Positions 8,039-16,990 are shown, counted from the stretch's first letter. The stretch is 64,000 bases of DNA from Curtobacterium sp. MCBA15_012 (GCF_001864935.2 NZ_CP126267.1:1054001-1118000); one strand, 5' to 3'. A program made the numbers and translations. Notes: generated by a model from the sequence alone, not told the origin.

Positions 8039-9298
8039 GTGGCCGCAGCTGATGACGACGACGTGTACGTGACGTCCGATGCCGCCTGGCTGACCGAGGC
8101 GGACGATCCGGAGACGGACGGCGCCGACGACGACTTGGGGGACGGGGATGCACGAGACGCTCCCGATGGTGACGCGATGACCGACGGTGCGACGGTGACC
8201 GTCGCAGGACCGTCGGCGGGCCGCGACGGGTCCGACGTCCCCGCACCGGCAGCCGGCGCGGGTGCGACGGTTGCAGCGACCGCGACGAAGCCGGGCAAGG
8301 CGAAGCAGCCCCGGGGCCGCGCCTCCCGGCCCACGCAGACCGCCGCCGCTGACGCCACGTCCGACGGCGCCGCTGCGACCGCCACGGGTGCGAGCGAGGC
8401 GTCGGGTGCGAGCCAGGCGTCGGGTGCGAGCCAGGTTTCCGGTGCGAGCCAGGCAGCGGGCGCGGGCAAGAAGAAGCGCGCCCCGAAGCGCCAGCCGGCC
8501 GCCCGAGAGACCCCCGCGGCCCAGGCGCCCCAGCTGCAGCCCGTCGTGCTGCGCGCCAGCGGTCTCGTGAAGCGGTACGGCCAGACCGTCGCCGCTGACG
8601 AGGTCGACCTCGAGATCCGACAGGGCTCGATCTTCGGCGTCGTCGGCCCCAACGGTGCCGGCAAGACGACGACCCTCTCGATGGTGACGGGACTGCTGCG
8701 TCCCGACGCCGGGACCGTCTCGGTGCTCGACCACGACGTGTGGTCGGACCCGGTCGCCGCCAAGCGCGACCTCGGGGTCCTGCCGGACCGACTGCGGCTG
8801 TTCGACCGCCTGACCGGCGCGCAGCTGCTGCACTACTCGGCGACCCTCCGGGGCCTCGACGGCGCGACCGCCCGGAAGCGCAGCGACGACCTCGCCGTCG
8901 CCTTCGGTCTGGGTGAGGCACTCGGGCGCCAGGTCGCCGACTACTCGGTCGGCATGGCGAAGAAGATCGCCCTCGCCGCCACGCTCATCCACTCGCCGCG
9001 GGTGCTCGTCCTCGACGAGCCCTTCGAGTCGGTCGACCCCGTGAGCGCGGCGACCATCACCGACATCCTGCGCCGGTACACCCGGGGCGGCGGCACGGTG
9101 GTGCTCTCCAGCCACTCCATGGAACTGGTCCAGCGCACGTGCGACTCCGTGGCCATCATCGTCGGCGGCAAGGTCCTCGCCTCCGGCACGATGGCGCAGG
9201 TCCGAGGTCGCAAGAGCCTCGAGGACAAGTTCGTCGAACTCGCGGGCGGCCGCGTCGTGGCAGAGAGCATGGAATGGTTGCACAGCTTCTCCGACTGA
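8039..9298 (+). CDS. ABC transporter ATP-binding protein with long disordered N-terminal extension
   Basis: 419 aa. The first 170 residues are acidic, then Ala/Gly/Ser-rich, with a six-residue repeat (GASQAS-like, about 8390-8462) and a family A half-site coding for RGRASRP near 8311-8335. The ATPase domain follows: Walker A GPNGAGKTTT near residue 203, Walker B VLVLDEPFESVDP, and a divergent signature YSVGMAKKIAL in place of LSGGQ. It is the ATPase of a two-gene exporter, overlapping the membrane gene downstream. The extension is unusual for this class and probably unstructured. Substrate unknown. Confidence 0.82.
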   Translation: MAAADDDDVYVTSDAAWLTEADDPETDGADDDLGDGDARDAPDGDAMTDGATVTVAGPSAGRDGSDVPAPAAGAGATVAATATKPGKAKQPRGRASRPTQTAAADATSDGAAATATGASEASGASQASGASQVSGASQAAGAGKKKRAPKRQPAARETPAAQAPQLQPVVLRASGLVKRYGQTVAADEVDLEIRQGSIFGVVGPNGAGKTTTLSMVTGLLRPDAGTVSVLDHDVWSDPVAAKRDLGVLPDRLRLFDRLTGAQLLHYSATLRGLDGATARKRSDDLAVAFGLGEALGRQVADYSVGMAKKIALAATLIHSPRVLVLDEPFESVDPVSAATITDILRRYTRGGGTVVLSSHSMELVQRTCDSVAIIVGGKVLASGTMAQVRGRKSLEDKFVELAGGRVVAESMEWLHSFSD

Positions 9299-10845
9299 GG
9301 GTCGACCTGCTCGCGGGCGGTGTCCGCGGCGGAGCCCGGCACGCCGTCCTCGTCGTCGTCGGCAGCCTGCTCGGACTGGTCGCGGCGGTCTTCGTCGCCG
9401 GCGAGCTGCTCGAGCTGCGCGGCGCCCCGGTCGAGGTCGCGCGGTCCGTCGCGGTCCCCGTCGGCACGTTCGTCCCGGTGGCCTTCACGGTCGTCCCGCT
9501 CGTGCTCGGCGGCACCGACCAGTTCGACCCGCGCCGGTTCACCGTCTTCGGCATCGACCGGCGACGTCTGGCCGTCGGGCTCGGCGTCGCCGGGCTGGTC
9601 GGCATCCCGGTGCTGTGCGTCGCGATCGTCGCCGTCGGGCAGGTCGGGACGTGGTCCCGGAACGGCGGCCTCGTCGTGCTCGCGCTCGTCGCCGCCGTGC
9701 TCGGCATCGCCACCTGTGCGCTCCTGGCCCGCGTGGGTTCGGCCGTCGGCGCCATGCTGATCGCGCCGCACCGCTCCCGCGACGCCGGATGGCTCGCCGC
9801 CCTGGTCGTCGTCGTCCTCGGTCTGCCGGTGGCGTCGCTCCTCCTGCGCACGTCGTGGCTCGACCCGTCGAGCGCCGAGCTCCGGACCGTCGCGGACGTC
9901 GCCGGCTGGACCCCGTGGGGTGCGGCCTGGGCCGTCCCGGCCGACATCGCGAGCGGACGCGTGGGCGAGGGCGTCCTCAAGCTCCTGGTCGCCCTCGTCG
10001 TCGTCGGTCTGCTCGGCCTCGCCTGGTGGGCGCTCGTCGGTCGTGCACTCGAGACCGTCGACGGCCGTGCGACTGCTCGCCGCTACCAGGGCCTCGGGTG
10101 GTTCGCCCGCTTCGGGTCGAGCCCGGTCGGTGCGGTCGCGGCCCGAGCGCTGACGTACTGGGCGCGGGACCCCCGCTACCGGATGTCGTACCTCGTGATC
10201 GTGTTCGTGCCGATCGTCGTCCTCCCGCTCGGCGTCGCGGGTGTGCCGTGGCACTGGACGGCCCTCGTGCCGCTGCCGCTGATGGCGCTCATCGCGGGCT
10301 TCCTGCCCCACAACGACGTCTCCTACGACAACACGGCGGTCTGGTTGCACGTCGCGTCCGGTGCGCCGGGGTGGAGCGACCGACTCGGCCGACTCGTCCC
10401 CGTGCTCGTGGTCGGTGTGCCCGCGGTCGTCGCCGGTGCCGCGGTCTCCGCGAAGCTCTTCGGCGACTGGACGGCGTTCCCGGTGCTCACCGGCGTCGCG
10501 GTGGGCGCCCTGCTCGCCGGACTCGGGTTGTCGAGCGTCGTCTCGGTGGCACTGCCGTACCCGACGGTGCGTCCGGGGGACCACCCGTTCCAGCAGCCGC
10601 AGGCCGCCGGGACGACGGCCGCCGTCGCGCAGACCACGATGGTCATCGGGATCCTCCTGTCCGTCGTGCCCGCGACGTGGCTCGGTGTGCTCGCGTTCAC
10701 GGACGGCCCCGAGCCCTGGGCCGTCCTGACGCTCCTCGTCGGGCTCGGCGTCGGAGCGGTCGTCCTGATCGGCGGCGTCGCCCTGGGCGGACGACTCTTC
10801 GACCGGCACGGTCCGGACCTGCTCGCGGCGGCCCAGCGCAACTGA
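9274..10845 (+). CDS. ABC transporter membrane protein
   Basis: 523 aa, about 12 hydrophobic segments and no soluble domain. ATG 9274 lies inside the 3' end of the ATPase gene (25-bp overlap), so the two are coupled and should form one transporter. No recognised substrate signature is visible; the pairing of a soluble ATPase with a large multi-pass partner resembles uncharacterised actinobacterial exporters. A family A palindrome begins 5 nt after the stop. Confidence 0.75.
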   Translation: MVAQLLRLRVDLLAGGVRGGARHAVLVVVGSLLGLVAAVFVAGELLELRGAPVEVARSVAVPVGTFVPVAFTVVPLVLGGTDQFDPRRFTVFGIDRRRLAVGLGVAGLVGIPVLCVAIVAVGQVGTWSRNGGLVVLALVAAVLGIATCALLARVGSAVGAMLIAPHRSRDAGWLAALVVVVLGLPVASLLLRTSWLDPSSAELRTVADVAGWTPWGAAWAVPADIASGRVGEGVLKLLVALVVVGLLGLAWWALVGRALETVDGRATARRYQGLGWFARFGSSPVGAVAARALTYWARDPRYRMSYLVIVFVPIVVLPLGVAGVPWHWTALVPLPLMALIAGFLPHNDVSYDNTAVWLHVASGAPGWSDRLGRLVPVLVVGVPAVVAGAAVSAKLFGDWTAFPVLTGVAVGALLAGLGLSSVVSVALPYPTVRPGDHPFQQPQAAGTTAAVAQTTMVIGILLSVVPATWLGVLAFTDGPEPWAVLTLLVGLGVGAVVLIGGVALGGRLFDRHGPDLLAAAQRN

Positions 10846-10850
10846 GCGCC

Positions 10851-11030
10851 GGACGGGAGGCGCGTGGCGACCCCGCACTGCGCCTCCCGTCCGTCGGTCG
10901 GGAGGCGGCCCGGCACCGTGCCTCCTGTCGGCCTGTCGGCCTGTTGGCCTTGTCGGCCTGTCGGCCTGTCGGCCTGTCGGCCTGTCGGGCGGGAGGCGCG
11001 TGGCGGCCCGGAACCGTGCCTCCCGTCCGT
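10851..11030. repeat. Three tandem family A palindromes (first one a likely terminator)
   Basis: Arms GGACGGGAGGCGC / GCGCCTCCCGTCC at 10851-10863 and 10880-10892, a decayed copy at 10896-10928 and a third at about 10985-11030. The first lies 5 nt after the permease stop. Confidence 0.75.
10925..10988 (+). repeat. CTGTCGGC octamer tandem repeat
   Basis: About eight copies of an 8-bp unit CTGTCGGC with two imperfect units (GTTGGCCTT). It sits between two family A palindromes and could vary in copy number by slippage. Confidence 0.8.
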
Positions 11031-11144
11031 GGACGTGACGGCGTCAAGGCGCATCGTGCGTCCGGTCCTTCCTCCACAGCGCCGTGCCCCGCAGGGGCGC
11101 TCCACAGCCTCCGCGACGCCGTCGCGGAGGCACCGCCACCGTCG

Positions 11145-11150
11145 TACCCT
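11145..11150 (+). promoter_or_regulatory. -10 box TACCCT (leaderless start)
   Basis: Exactly 6 nt before ATG 11157. Confidence 0.6.
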
Positions 11151-11156
11151 GGAGCC

Positions 11157-11417
11157 ATGAGCATGACCGAACCTGGCGGCGGCCTCGACGTGATGGACCG
11201 CGAGCTCGAGAAGCTCCTCGAGGAAGAAGCGATCGAGCCCGGCGACCACGAGCGCTTCTCGCACTACGTGAAGAAGGACAAGATCCTGCAGTCCGCGCTG
11301 TCGGGCAAGCCCGTCAAGGCGCTCTGCGGCAAGAAGTGGGTGCCGGGTCGCGACCCCGAGAAGTTCCCGGTGTGCCCGGACTGCAAGGCCATCTACGAGA
11401 AGATGAAGGCCGAGTAG
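11157..11417 (+). CDS. DUF3039 family protein
   Basis: 86 aa, small and charged. The C-terminal half has the family pattern CGKKWVPGRDPEKFPVCPDC, with Cys57 (in LCGKKW), Cys73 and Cys76 able to bind a metal. DUF3039 proteins are conserved in actinobacteria with no known role. A TACCCT box exactly 6 nt upstream supports this start and a leaderless transcript. It stands alone between a repeat region and convergent pncB. Confidence 0.9.
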   Translation: MSMTEPGGGLDVMDRELEKLLEEEAIEPGDHERFSHYVKKDKILQSALSGKPVKALCGKKWVPGRDPEKFPVCPDCKAIYEKMKAE

Positions 11418-11439
11418 CGCGGACGCACCACCGGGCGGG

Positions 11440-12729
11440 TCAGATCACCAGGGTCGGGATCGCCGGGTCACCGCGGCCGATGCGTGATGCGTCGGCCGGC
11501 AGCTCCGCTTTGGCTCGCTTGTGGTGCGCTCGTGCTGCCTCGACGCCCGCGACGCCGGTGAAGGCCGGGTCGACCTCGCCGTGGTCGACGACCGGGACGA
11601 GCAGGGGGCGCTCGTCGGGGCCGACCTGCCCGGTGGTGAGGACGACCTCCGCGGTCGCGACGCCGTTGCGGAGTCGGCGACCGGCTTCCTTGCGACCACC
11701 GGTGGACGCCTTGTCCGCGGACTTCTTGGCGACCGGGACCCAGCCCTCGCCGTCGGGCGTCTCGTGGGCGACGAGCTTGAAGACCATGCCGGCCGCGGGG
11801 TGGCCCGAGCCCGAGACGACGCTCGTCCCGACGCCGTAGGAGTCCACGGGGGCGGCTCGGAGGGCGGCGATCGTGTACTCGTCGAGGTCGTTCGTCACCG
11901 TGATCTTGGTCGCGGGGGCGCCGAGGCGGTCGAGCTGCGCGCGCACCGATGCGACGACCGAGGGCAGGTCGCCGCTGTCGATGCGGACGGCACCGAGCCG
12001 ACCGTCGGTGAGCCGGACTGCGGTCGCCACGGCGGCCTCGATGTCGTAGGTGTCGACGAGCAGCGTCGTGCCGGTCCCGAGGGCGTCGAGCTGGGAGCGG
12101 AAGGCGGCCTCCTCCGAGTCGTGGAGGAGCGTGAAGGCGTGCGCGGCGGTGCCCATCGTGGGGATGCCCCAGGTGCGACCGGCCTCGAGGTTGCTCGTCG
12201 CGCCGAAGCCGGCGATGTACGCGGCCCGGGCGGCGGCGACCGCGTTCCACTCGCCGGTGCGGCGTGAGCCCATCTCCGCGAGCGGGCGCCCGTCGGCGGC
12301 TGAGACCATGCGTGCCGCCGCCGACGCGATCGCCGAGTCGGCGTTGAACACGCTGAGCGCGAGCGTCTCGAGGACGACCGACTCGGCGAAGGTGCCCTCG
12401 ATCTGCAGGACCGGCGAGTTCGGGAAGAAGACCTCGCCCTCGCGGTACGCGCGGATGCTGCCGCTGAACCGGTAGTCGGCGAGCCACGCTGCTGTGCCCT
12501 CGTCGATCACGCCCCGGTCGCGGAGGAAGCCGATCTCCTCGTCGCCGAACCGGAACTCGGTGAGCGAGGTGAGGAACCGTCCGAGGCCCGCGGCGACGCC
12601 GTAGCGACGACCGTCGGGGAGGCGGCGGGTGAAGACCTCGAAGACGCACCGACGGTCGGCCGTGCCGTCCTTCAGGGCGGCGTCCACCATGGTGAGTTCG
12701 TACTGGTCCGTGAGGAGCGCGCTGGTCAC
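11440..12729 (-). CDS. pncB: Nicotinate phosphoribosyltransferase
   Basis: 429 aa, usual length for the family. It makes nicotinate mononucleotide from nicotinate and PRPP with ATP hydrolysis (Preiss-Handler NAD salvage), in the cytoplasm. Motifs: N-terminal LLTDQYELTM, MGTAAHAF containing the histidine phosphorylated in this family, VRIDSGDLP, and GTSVVSGSGHPAAGMVFKL in the phosphate-binding region. It converges with the DUF3039 gene. Its 5' side faces a 730-bp family B repeat array shared with murI. Confidence 0.95.
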   Translation of the reverse strand: MTSALLTDQYELTMVDAALKDGTADRRCVFEVFTRRLPDGRRYGVAAGLGRFLTSLTEFRFGDEEIGFLRDRGVIDEGTAAWLADYRFSGSIRAYREGEVFFPNSPVLQIEGTFAESVVLETLALSVFNADSAIASAAARMVSAADGRPLAEMGSRRTGEWNAVAAARAAYIAGFGATSNLEAGRTWGIPTMGTAAHAFTLLHDSEEAAFRSQLDALGTGTTLLVDTYDIEAAVATAVRLTDGRLGAVRIDSGDLPSVVASVRAQLDRLGAPATKITVTNDLDEYTIAALRAAPVDSYGVGTSVVSGSGHPAAGMVFKLVAHETPDGEGWVPVAKKSADKASTGGRKEAGRRLRNGVATAEVVLTTGQVGPDERPLLVPVVDHGEVDPAFTGVAGVEAARAHHKRAKAELPADASRIGRGDPAIPTLVI

Positions 12730-12877
12730 CCCTCGACCCTACTGACGCGGGGCTGCCCGGGGGCAGATCGTCCCCCAGCTCGGGCTGGTCCCGGCCGCGT
12801 GGCGACGGCGCATCACGGCAGCGCGCTCCTACCTGCCCGCGGCCCGTGGCTCCGGGCCCCTGCCGTGCTGCGACCTC

Positions 12878-13385
12878 GCGAGCGGGCGATGTGTGCAGAG
12901 GGGCGGGCGGCCGGCGTGCCGGTTCCGCCCGCTCGCGGCGCGTCCGCACGCGCTACCCCGAGTGGGCGATCTGTGCGCGGTGACGAGTGTGTGGGGTGCG
13001 GGAACCGCCCGTTCGCGGTCTGGGGTCGTCAACGCGGTGCCGAACGGGCGATGTGTGCAGACCGGGGACAGGGACCGGGGGCAGGAACGAGAACGGGGAC
13101 GGGGACGGCAGCGGACGGGAGGCACGTGGTTCGTCCTCAGGACCGGTGCGGCCTGGTGCGGGCGCGAGCGGGCGATGTGTGCGGTGTGACGAACGCGTGG
13201 GGTGCGGGAAACGCCCGCTCGCGGGTTGGGGTGCCCGCGATGTGCCGGGCGGGCGATGTGTGCGGGGCGGCGGGTGGGTGGGGTGCGGGGAACGCCCGCT
13301 CGCGGTCTGGGGCTGCCGACGAGGTGCCGAGCGGGCGATGTGTGCGGGGTGACGAGCGCGCGGGGTGCGGGGAACGCCCGCTCGG
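12878..13385 (+). repeat. Family B array, six units, period 81-82 bp
   Basis: Units of 58-59 bp with ends GCGAGCGGGCG and CGCCCGCTCGC: 12878-12936, 12959-13016, a half unit from about 13040, then 13164-13222, 13246-13303 and 13328-13385. Start-to-start distances are 81, 81, 124, 82 and 82 bp. The left end reads on as ATGTGTGC and the right end is preceded by GGTGCGGGAAC. The spacers are also related (GGTCTGGGG ... GGTGCC). The third unit is broken by foreign sequence that includes a family A half-site. Confidence 0.88.
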
Positions 13386-13450
13386 GGCAGCGGGGGCGGG
13401 GGAGATGCGGGGCACGGTGGGGACGAGCGGGGTGGGGGAGCACGGCTGGG

Positions 13451-13456
13451 TACGCT
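13451..13456 (+). promoter_or_regulatory. -10 box TACGCT (leaderless start)
   Basis: Exactly 6 nt before GTG 13463 of murI. Confidence 0.6.
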
Positions 13457-13462
13457 TGGCGT

Positions 13463-14302
13463 GTGACGGATGCACCGATCGGAGTCTTCGACAGCGGCGT
13501 CGGCGGGCTCACGGTGGCCCGGGCGATCATCGACCAGCTGCCGCGCGAGAGCATCCGGTACGTGGGCGACACCGTGCACTCGCCCTACGGCCCGAAGCCG
13601 ATCGCCGACGTGCGGCGGTACGCCCTCGAGGTCATGGACGACCTCGTCGAGCAGGGCGTGAAGGCGCTCGTCATCGCGTGCAACACGGCCTCCTCCGCGG
13701 TCCTCCGCGACGCCCGGGAGCGGTACGAGCAGGCGTACGGCATCCCCGTGGTCGAGGTCATCCAGCCCGCCGCCCGCGCCGCCGTCAAGCAGACCAGGAC
13801 CGGGCGCATCGGTGTGATCGGCACGGTCGGGACGATCGCCTCGCGGGCGTACGAGGACGCGTTCGCCGTCGCCGCCGACGTCACGCTGTCGCTCGCCGCC
13901 TGCCCGCGGTTCGTCGAGTTCGTCGAGGCGGGGGACACCTCGTCGCCGGCCCTCCGCTCGGTCGCGGCGCAGTACCTCGAACCGATCCGGGCGGCCGACG
14001 TCGACACCCTCGTGCTCGGCTGCACGCACTACCCGCTCATGTCGGCGGCGATCCAGTACGTGATGGGGCCGGACGTCACGCTGGTCTCGAGCGCCGAGGA
14101 GACCGCCAACGACGTGTACCGCCGGCTCGTCGAGCACGGGCTCGAGCGGACCGTGACCGAACCGCCCACGTACGCGTTCGAGGCCACCGGCGAGGACCGC
14201 AACGGGTTCATCCGCCTGGCCCGACGGTTCCTCGGCCCGGAGGTGTCCAGCGTCGGCCACCTGCAGACCGAAGCCATCACGCTGCCCCGCACCGCGCCCT
14301 GA
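13463..14302 (+). CDS. murI: Glutamate racemase
   Basis: 279 aa. It interconverts L- and D-glutamate to supply D-Glu for peptidoglycan. Both catalytic cysteine motifs are present: ACNTASS (near residue 73) and GCTHYPL (near residue 187), with the N-terminal DSGVGGLTV loop. GTG 13463 is chosen because a TACGCT box lies exactly 6 nt upstream and no ribosome site precedes it. It leads a run with rph and the XTP pyrophosphatase gene, an order common in actinobacteria. Confidence 0.96.
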   Translation: MTDAPIGVFDSGVGGLTVARAIIDQLPRESIRYVGDTVHSPYGPKPIADVRRYALEVMDDLVEQGVKALVIACNTASSAVLRDARERYEQAYGIPVVEVIQPAARAAVKQTRTGRIGVIGTVGTIASRAYEDAFAVAADVTLSLAACPRFVEFVEAGDTSSPALRSVAAQYLEPIRAADVDTLVLGCTHYPLMSAAIQYVMGPDVTLVSSAEETANDVYRRLVEHGLERTVTEPPTYAFEATGEDRNGFIRLARRFLGPEVSSVGHLQTEAITLPRTAP

Positions 14303-14375
14303 ACGGGGCCGCACGACCACCGCGACCACCGCGACCGACCCGCACCGCGCCTCCAGGCCGGACCGAGAGGACACC

Positions 14376-15122
14376 ATGACCGACACGACCACGACCCGCA
14401 TCGACGGCCGCAGCACCACCGACCACCGCCCCGTCACGATCGAGCGGGGGTGGAGCGCACAGGCCGAGGGCAGTGCGCTCATCTCGTTCGGGAACACCAA
14501 GGTGCTCTGCACCGCGAGCTTCACGAACGGCGTGCCGCGCTGGCTCGCCGGCAAGGGGACCGGCTGGGTGACCGCCGAGTACTCGATGCTGCCGCGCTCG
14601 ACCAACGAGCGGATGCAGCGTGAGTCGATCAAGGGCAAGGTCGGCGGCCGGACGCACGAGATCTCCCGCCTGATCGGCCGCTCGCTGCGCGCGGTCGTGG
14701 ACACGAAGGCCCTCGGCGAGAACACCCTCGTCATCGACTGCGACGTGCTGCAGGCCGACGGCGGCACCCGGACCGCGTCGATCACCGGCGCGTACGTGGC
14801 CCTGGTCGACGCGATCGAGTGGGGCCGGGGCAAGGGCTTCATCGCGAAGAAGGCCACGCCGCTCACCGACAGCGTGCAGGCGATCTCGGTCGGCATCGTC
14901 AAGGGCGTGCCGATGCTCGACCTCGCGTACACCGAGGACTCGGCCGCCGACACCGACATGAACATCGTCACGACGGGCTCGGGCAAGTTCATCGAGGTGC
15001 AGGGGACGGCCGAGCACGCGCCGTTCGACCGCGCCGAGCTCGACACGCTGCTCGACCTCGGGCTGGCGGGCAACGCCTCGCTCGCGGCGATCCAGCGCGG
15101 GGTGCTCGGGGTGGCCTCGTGA
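14376..15122 (+). CDS. rph: Ribonuclease PH
   Basis: 248 aa. Phosphorolytic 3'-5' exoribonuclease that trims tRNA 3' ends. Conserved RNase PH segments include [35 protein letters not shown] (phosphate and RNA binding) and [25 protein letters not shown] 14376 follows GAGAGGA. The next gene starts inside its stop (GTGA), so the two are co-translated. A family A-like half-site lies in the gap before it (about 14340-14362). Confidence 0.96.
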   Translation: MTDTTTTRIDGRSTTDHRPVTIERGWSAQAEGSALISFGNTKVLCTASFTNGVPRWLAGKGTGWVTAEYSMLPRSTNERMQRESIKGKVGGRTHEISRLIGRSLRAVVDTKALGENTLVIDCDVLQADGGTRTASITGAYVALVDAIEWGRGKGFIAKKATPLTDSVQAISVGIVKGVPMLDLAYTEDSAADTDMNIVTTGSGKFIEVQGTAEHAPFDRAELDTLLDLGLAGNASLAAIQRGVLGVAS

Positions 15123-15715
15123 CCGGGACGGTCGTGCTCGCGACGCACAACCAGGGCAAGGTCGTCGAGCTCCGCGGGATCCTCGGCGAGGCCCTCGGCG
15201 GCGTCGAACTCGTCGGTTACGACGGGCCGGAGCCGGTCGAGGACGGTGACACCTACGCGGCCAACGCGCTCATCAAGGCCAGGGCAGCGGTCGCGCACAC
15301 CGGACTGCCGGCGCTCGCCGACGACTCCGGCATCGCGGTCGACGCGCTCGACGGTGCACCGGGGATCCACTCCGCCCGGTACGCCGGCACCCGCGTGGAC
15401 GCCGACAACATCGCGTTGCTGCTGGCGAACCTCGAGGGCGTGGTGGAGCGGACCGCGGCGTTCGTCTGCGCCGCCGCGTTCGTCACCCCGGACGGCACCG
15501 AGCACGTGTTCGAGGCGGTGTGGAACGGCGAGGTCCTGACGGAGCCGGTCGGTGACGGCGGGCACGGGTACGACCCGGTGTTCCACCCGGACGACGCTCA
15601 GGGGTCGGCGGCGCAGCTGACCCGCGACGAGAAGAACGCCCTGAGCCACCGGTCGAAGGCGTTCCGCGGGATCGCGCCGATCGTGCGGGAGTGGTTCGCG
15701 ACGACCGAGGGCTGA
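15119..15715 (+). CDS. XTP/dITP pyrophosphatase (non-canonical purine NTPase)
   Basis: 198 aa, RdgB/HAM1 family. It hydrolyses dITP, ITP and XTP to monophosphates and keeps deaminated purines out of DNA and RNA. Diagnostic segments: [13 protein letters not shown] near the start (SHN-x(2)-K-type motif), [26 protein letters not shown], and GGHGYDPVF near residue 145. GTG 15119 overlaps the rph stop by 4 bp. Its last bases (GAGGGCTGACGCCCG) are repeated just downstream. Confidence 0.94.
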   Translation: MTGTVVLATHNQGKVVELRGILGEALGGVELVGYDGPEPVEDGDTYAANALIKARAAVAHTGLPALADDSGIAVDALDGAPGIHSARYAGTRVDADNIALLLANLEGVVERTAAFVCAAAFVTPDGTEHVFEAVWNGEVLTEPVGDGGHGYDPVFHPDDAQGSAAQLTRDEKNALSHRSKAFRGIAPIVREWFATTEG

Positions 15716-15800
15716 CGCCCGCGCCCGCGCCCGACGGCCGAGGGCTGACGCCCGCGCCCGACGCGGTGGTCAGGACGACCGGCCGCGAGACCCCACCACG

Positions 15801-15838
15801 ACGACGAGACGCCCCCGGGAACGGGGGCGTCTCGTCGT
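15801..15838. terminator. Strong hairpin, 16-bp perfect stem, 6-nt loop
   Basis: Arms 15801-15816 and 15823-15838, loop GGGAAC. It lies between convergent genes (pyrophosphatase and DedA) and can serve both strands. It is unrelated in sequence to family A. Confidence 0.8.
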
Positions 15839-15882
15839 CCGGGGCGTCCGCCGGCGGGGTCGGCCAGCGGACCGGGAGGTCG

Positions 15883-16593
15883 CTACTGCCCGACGGGCCG
15901 CTGGCCGTCGGCCGCGCGCTGCTCCGCCTCGGCCGTGTGCTTCGCCTTGCGCGCCGTCCGCCAGTAGTGCAGGCCGGCGGGCACGACGGTGACGACGACC
16001 GCGAGGATGAGGATCACGTCGATGTAGTTGCGCACGATGTACGCCACCGGCGGGATGTAGCCGAGGACGTACCCGAGGAACGTGACACCGACGCCCCAGA
16101 CGACGGCACCGATGGCGTTGTACAGCGAGTACTTCTTGTAGTCCATCCGCCCGACGCCGGCGGCGATCGGGGCGAAGGTGCGGACGACCGGCACGAAGCG
16201 CGCCATGATGACCGCGAGCGGGCCGAAGCGGTGGAAGAACGCGTTGGTGCGGTCGACGTTCGCCTTCGAGAACAGGCCGCTCTCCTTGCGTTCGAAGATC
16301 GGCGGCCCGGCCTTCTTGCCGATGTAGTAGCCGAGTTCACCGCCGAGGAACGCCGCGGCGCCGATCATCAGGGCGGCCACCCAGATCGGGATACCGCCGA
16401 TCTGGCCGCCGCGGTCGAAGGCGAACAGGCCGGTGATGACGAGCAGGCTGTCACCGGGGAAGATGAACCCGATGAGGAGGCCGGTCTCGGCGAAGACGAT
16501 GGCGCAGACGACGAGCACGGCGATGGCGCCGAAGTGGTCGAGGATGTACTGCGGGTCGAGCCACGGGATCAGGGCGAGGGGAAGCGCGTGCAT
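15883..16593 (-). CDS. DedA family membrane protein
   Basis: 236 aa with four to six hydrophobic segments and the DedA (VTT/SNARE-associated) core: ETGLLIGFIFPGDSLLVITG, GGELGYYIGKKAG and RFVPVVRTFAPIAAGVGRM with the conserved arginines. Family knowledge: DedA proteins are implicated in flipping undecaprenyl-phosphate or phospholipids and in envelope homeostasis. ATG 16593 has GGAAGAA upstream. The C-terminal tail is charged and cytoplasmic. It converges with the murI-rph run. Confidence 0.92.
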   Translation of the reverse strand: MHALPLALIPWLDPQYILDHFGAIAVLVVCAIVFAETGLLIGFIFPGDSLLVITGLFAFDRGGQIGGIPIWVAALMIGAAAFLGGELGYYIGKKAGPPIFERKESGLFSKANVDRTNAFFHRFGPLAVIMARFVPVVRTFAPIAAGVGRMDYKKYSLYNAIGAVVWGVGVTFLGYVLGYIPPVAYIVRNYIDVILILAVVVTVVPAGLHYWRTARKAKHTAEAEQRAADGQRPVGQ

Positions 16594-16705
16594 GGTTCTT
16601 CCGGTCGGGAGTCGGGGTCACGGGGGACTCCCGCACCCTGAGGGTACCGCCCGTCGTCCTGAGGACCATCCCTCAGGGGGATGAGGTGCGCCGGTGCATC
16701 CGTCG

Positions 16706-16786
16706 TGCGGAAGGAGGGACTCGAACCCTCACGCCTGGGGCACAGGAACCTAAATCCTGCGTGTCTACCGATTCCACCACTCCCGC
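16706..16786 (-). tRNA. tRNA-Leu (anticodon UAG)
   Basis: Class II tRNA. Acceptor GCGGGAG pairs with CTTCCGC, discriminator A, no encoded CCA. Anticodon stem CAGGA/TCCTG with loop TTTAGGT gives anticodon TAG (reads CUA). D-arm, a long variable arm and TTCGAGT T-loop are present. Length about 81 nt. Confidence 0.93.
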
Positions 16787-16863
16787 GAGCACCGGCAGTC
16801 TACGGGGCACTCGCCCGGCCGGACCGGCGGGGCGGACGGGCACCGCGCCTCCCGGCCGACGAT

Positions 16864-16990
16864 CGCGACGACGGGACGGACGCGACGCACGCGCAGACCG
16901 CGACGACGGGACGGACGCGCCGACGCGACGCACGCGCCGACCGCGACGACGGGACGGACGCGCCCACGCGACGCACGCGCCGACCGTGAC
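16864..16990. repeat. Tandem direct repeat upstream of tRNA-Leu
   Basis: Three near-identical units starting CGCGACGACGGGACGGACGCG at 16864, 16899 and 16942 (periods 35 and 43 bp), followed by GACGCACGCGC. A family A half-site (about 16837-16858) precedes it. It fills the gap between the tRNA 5' side and the MFS gene. Confidence 0.8.

Larger units (their letters stand above)
10846..11156. other. Repeat-filled intergenic region, no gene
   Basis: 311 bp holding three successive family A palindromes (10851-10892, 10896-10928, about 10985-11030) and, between the second and third, an 8-bp tandem repeat. The last 12 bases are the leaderless promoter of the DUF3039 gene. Confidence 0.75.
12730..13462. 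other. Divergent intergenic region filled by family B array, no gene
   Basis: 733 bp between pncB and murI. Apart from the array (12878-13385) and the murI -10 box it shows no coding signature; open frames through it only reflect the repeated G+C-rich units. Confidence 0.75.

Noticed and set aside
12878..13385. CRISPR array (regularly spaced palindromic repeats)
   Set aside because: Repeat units are 58-59 bp with drifting interiors and the spacers are themselves related to each other. No leader or cas genes are near. Spacers of a CRISPR should be unique.
13000..13462. A gene inside the murI-pncB gap (several open frames)
   Set aside because: The frames translate the repeat units into the same peptides over and over (ERAMCAG, RAGDVCG), with no ribosome site or conserved domain.
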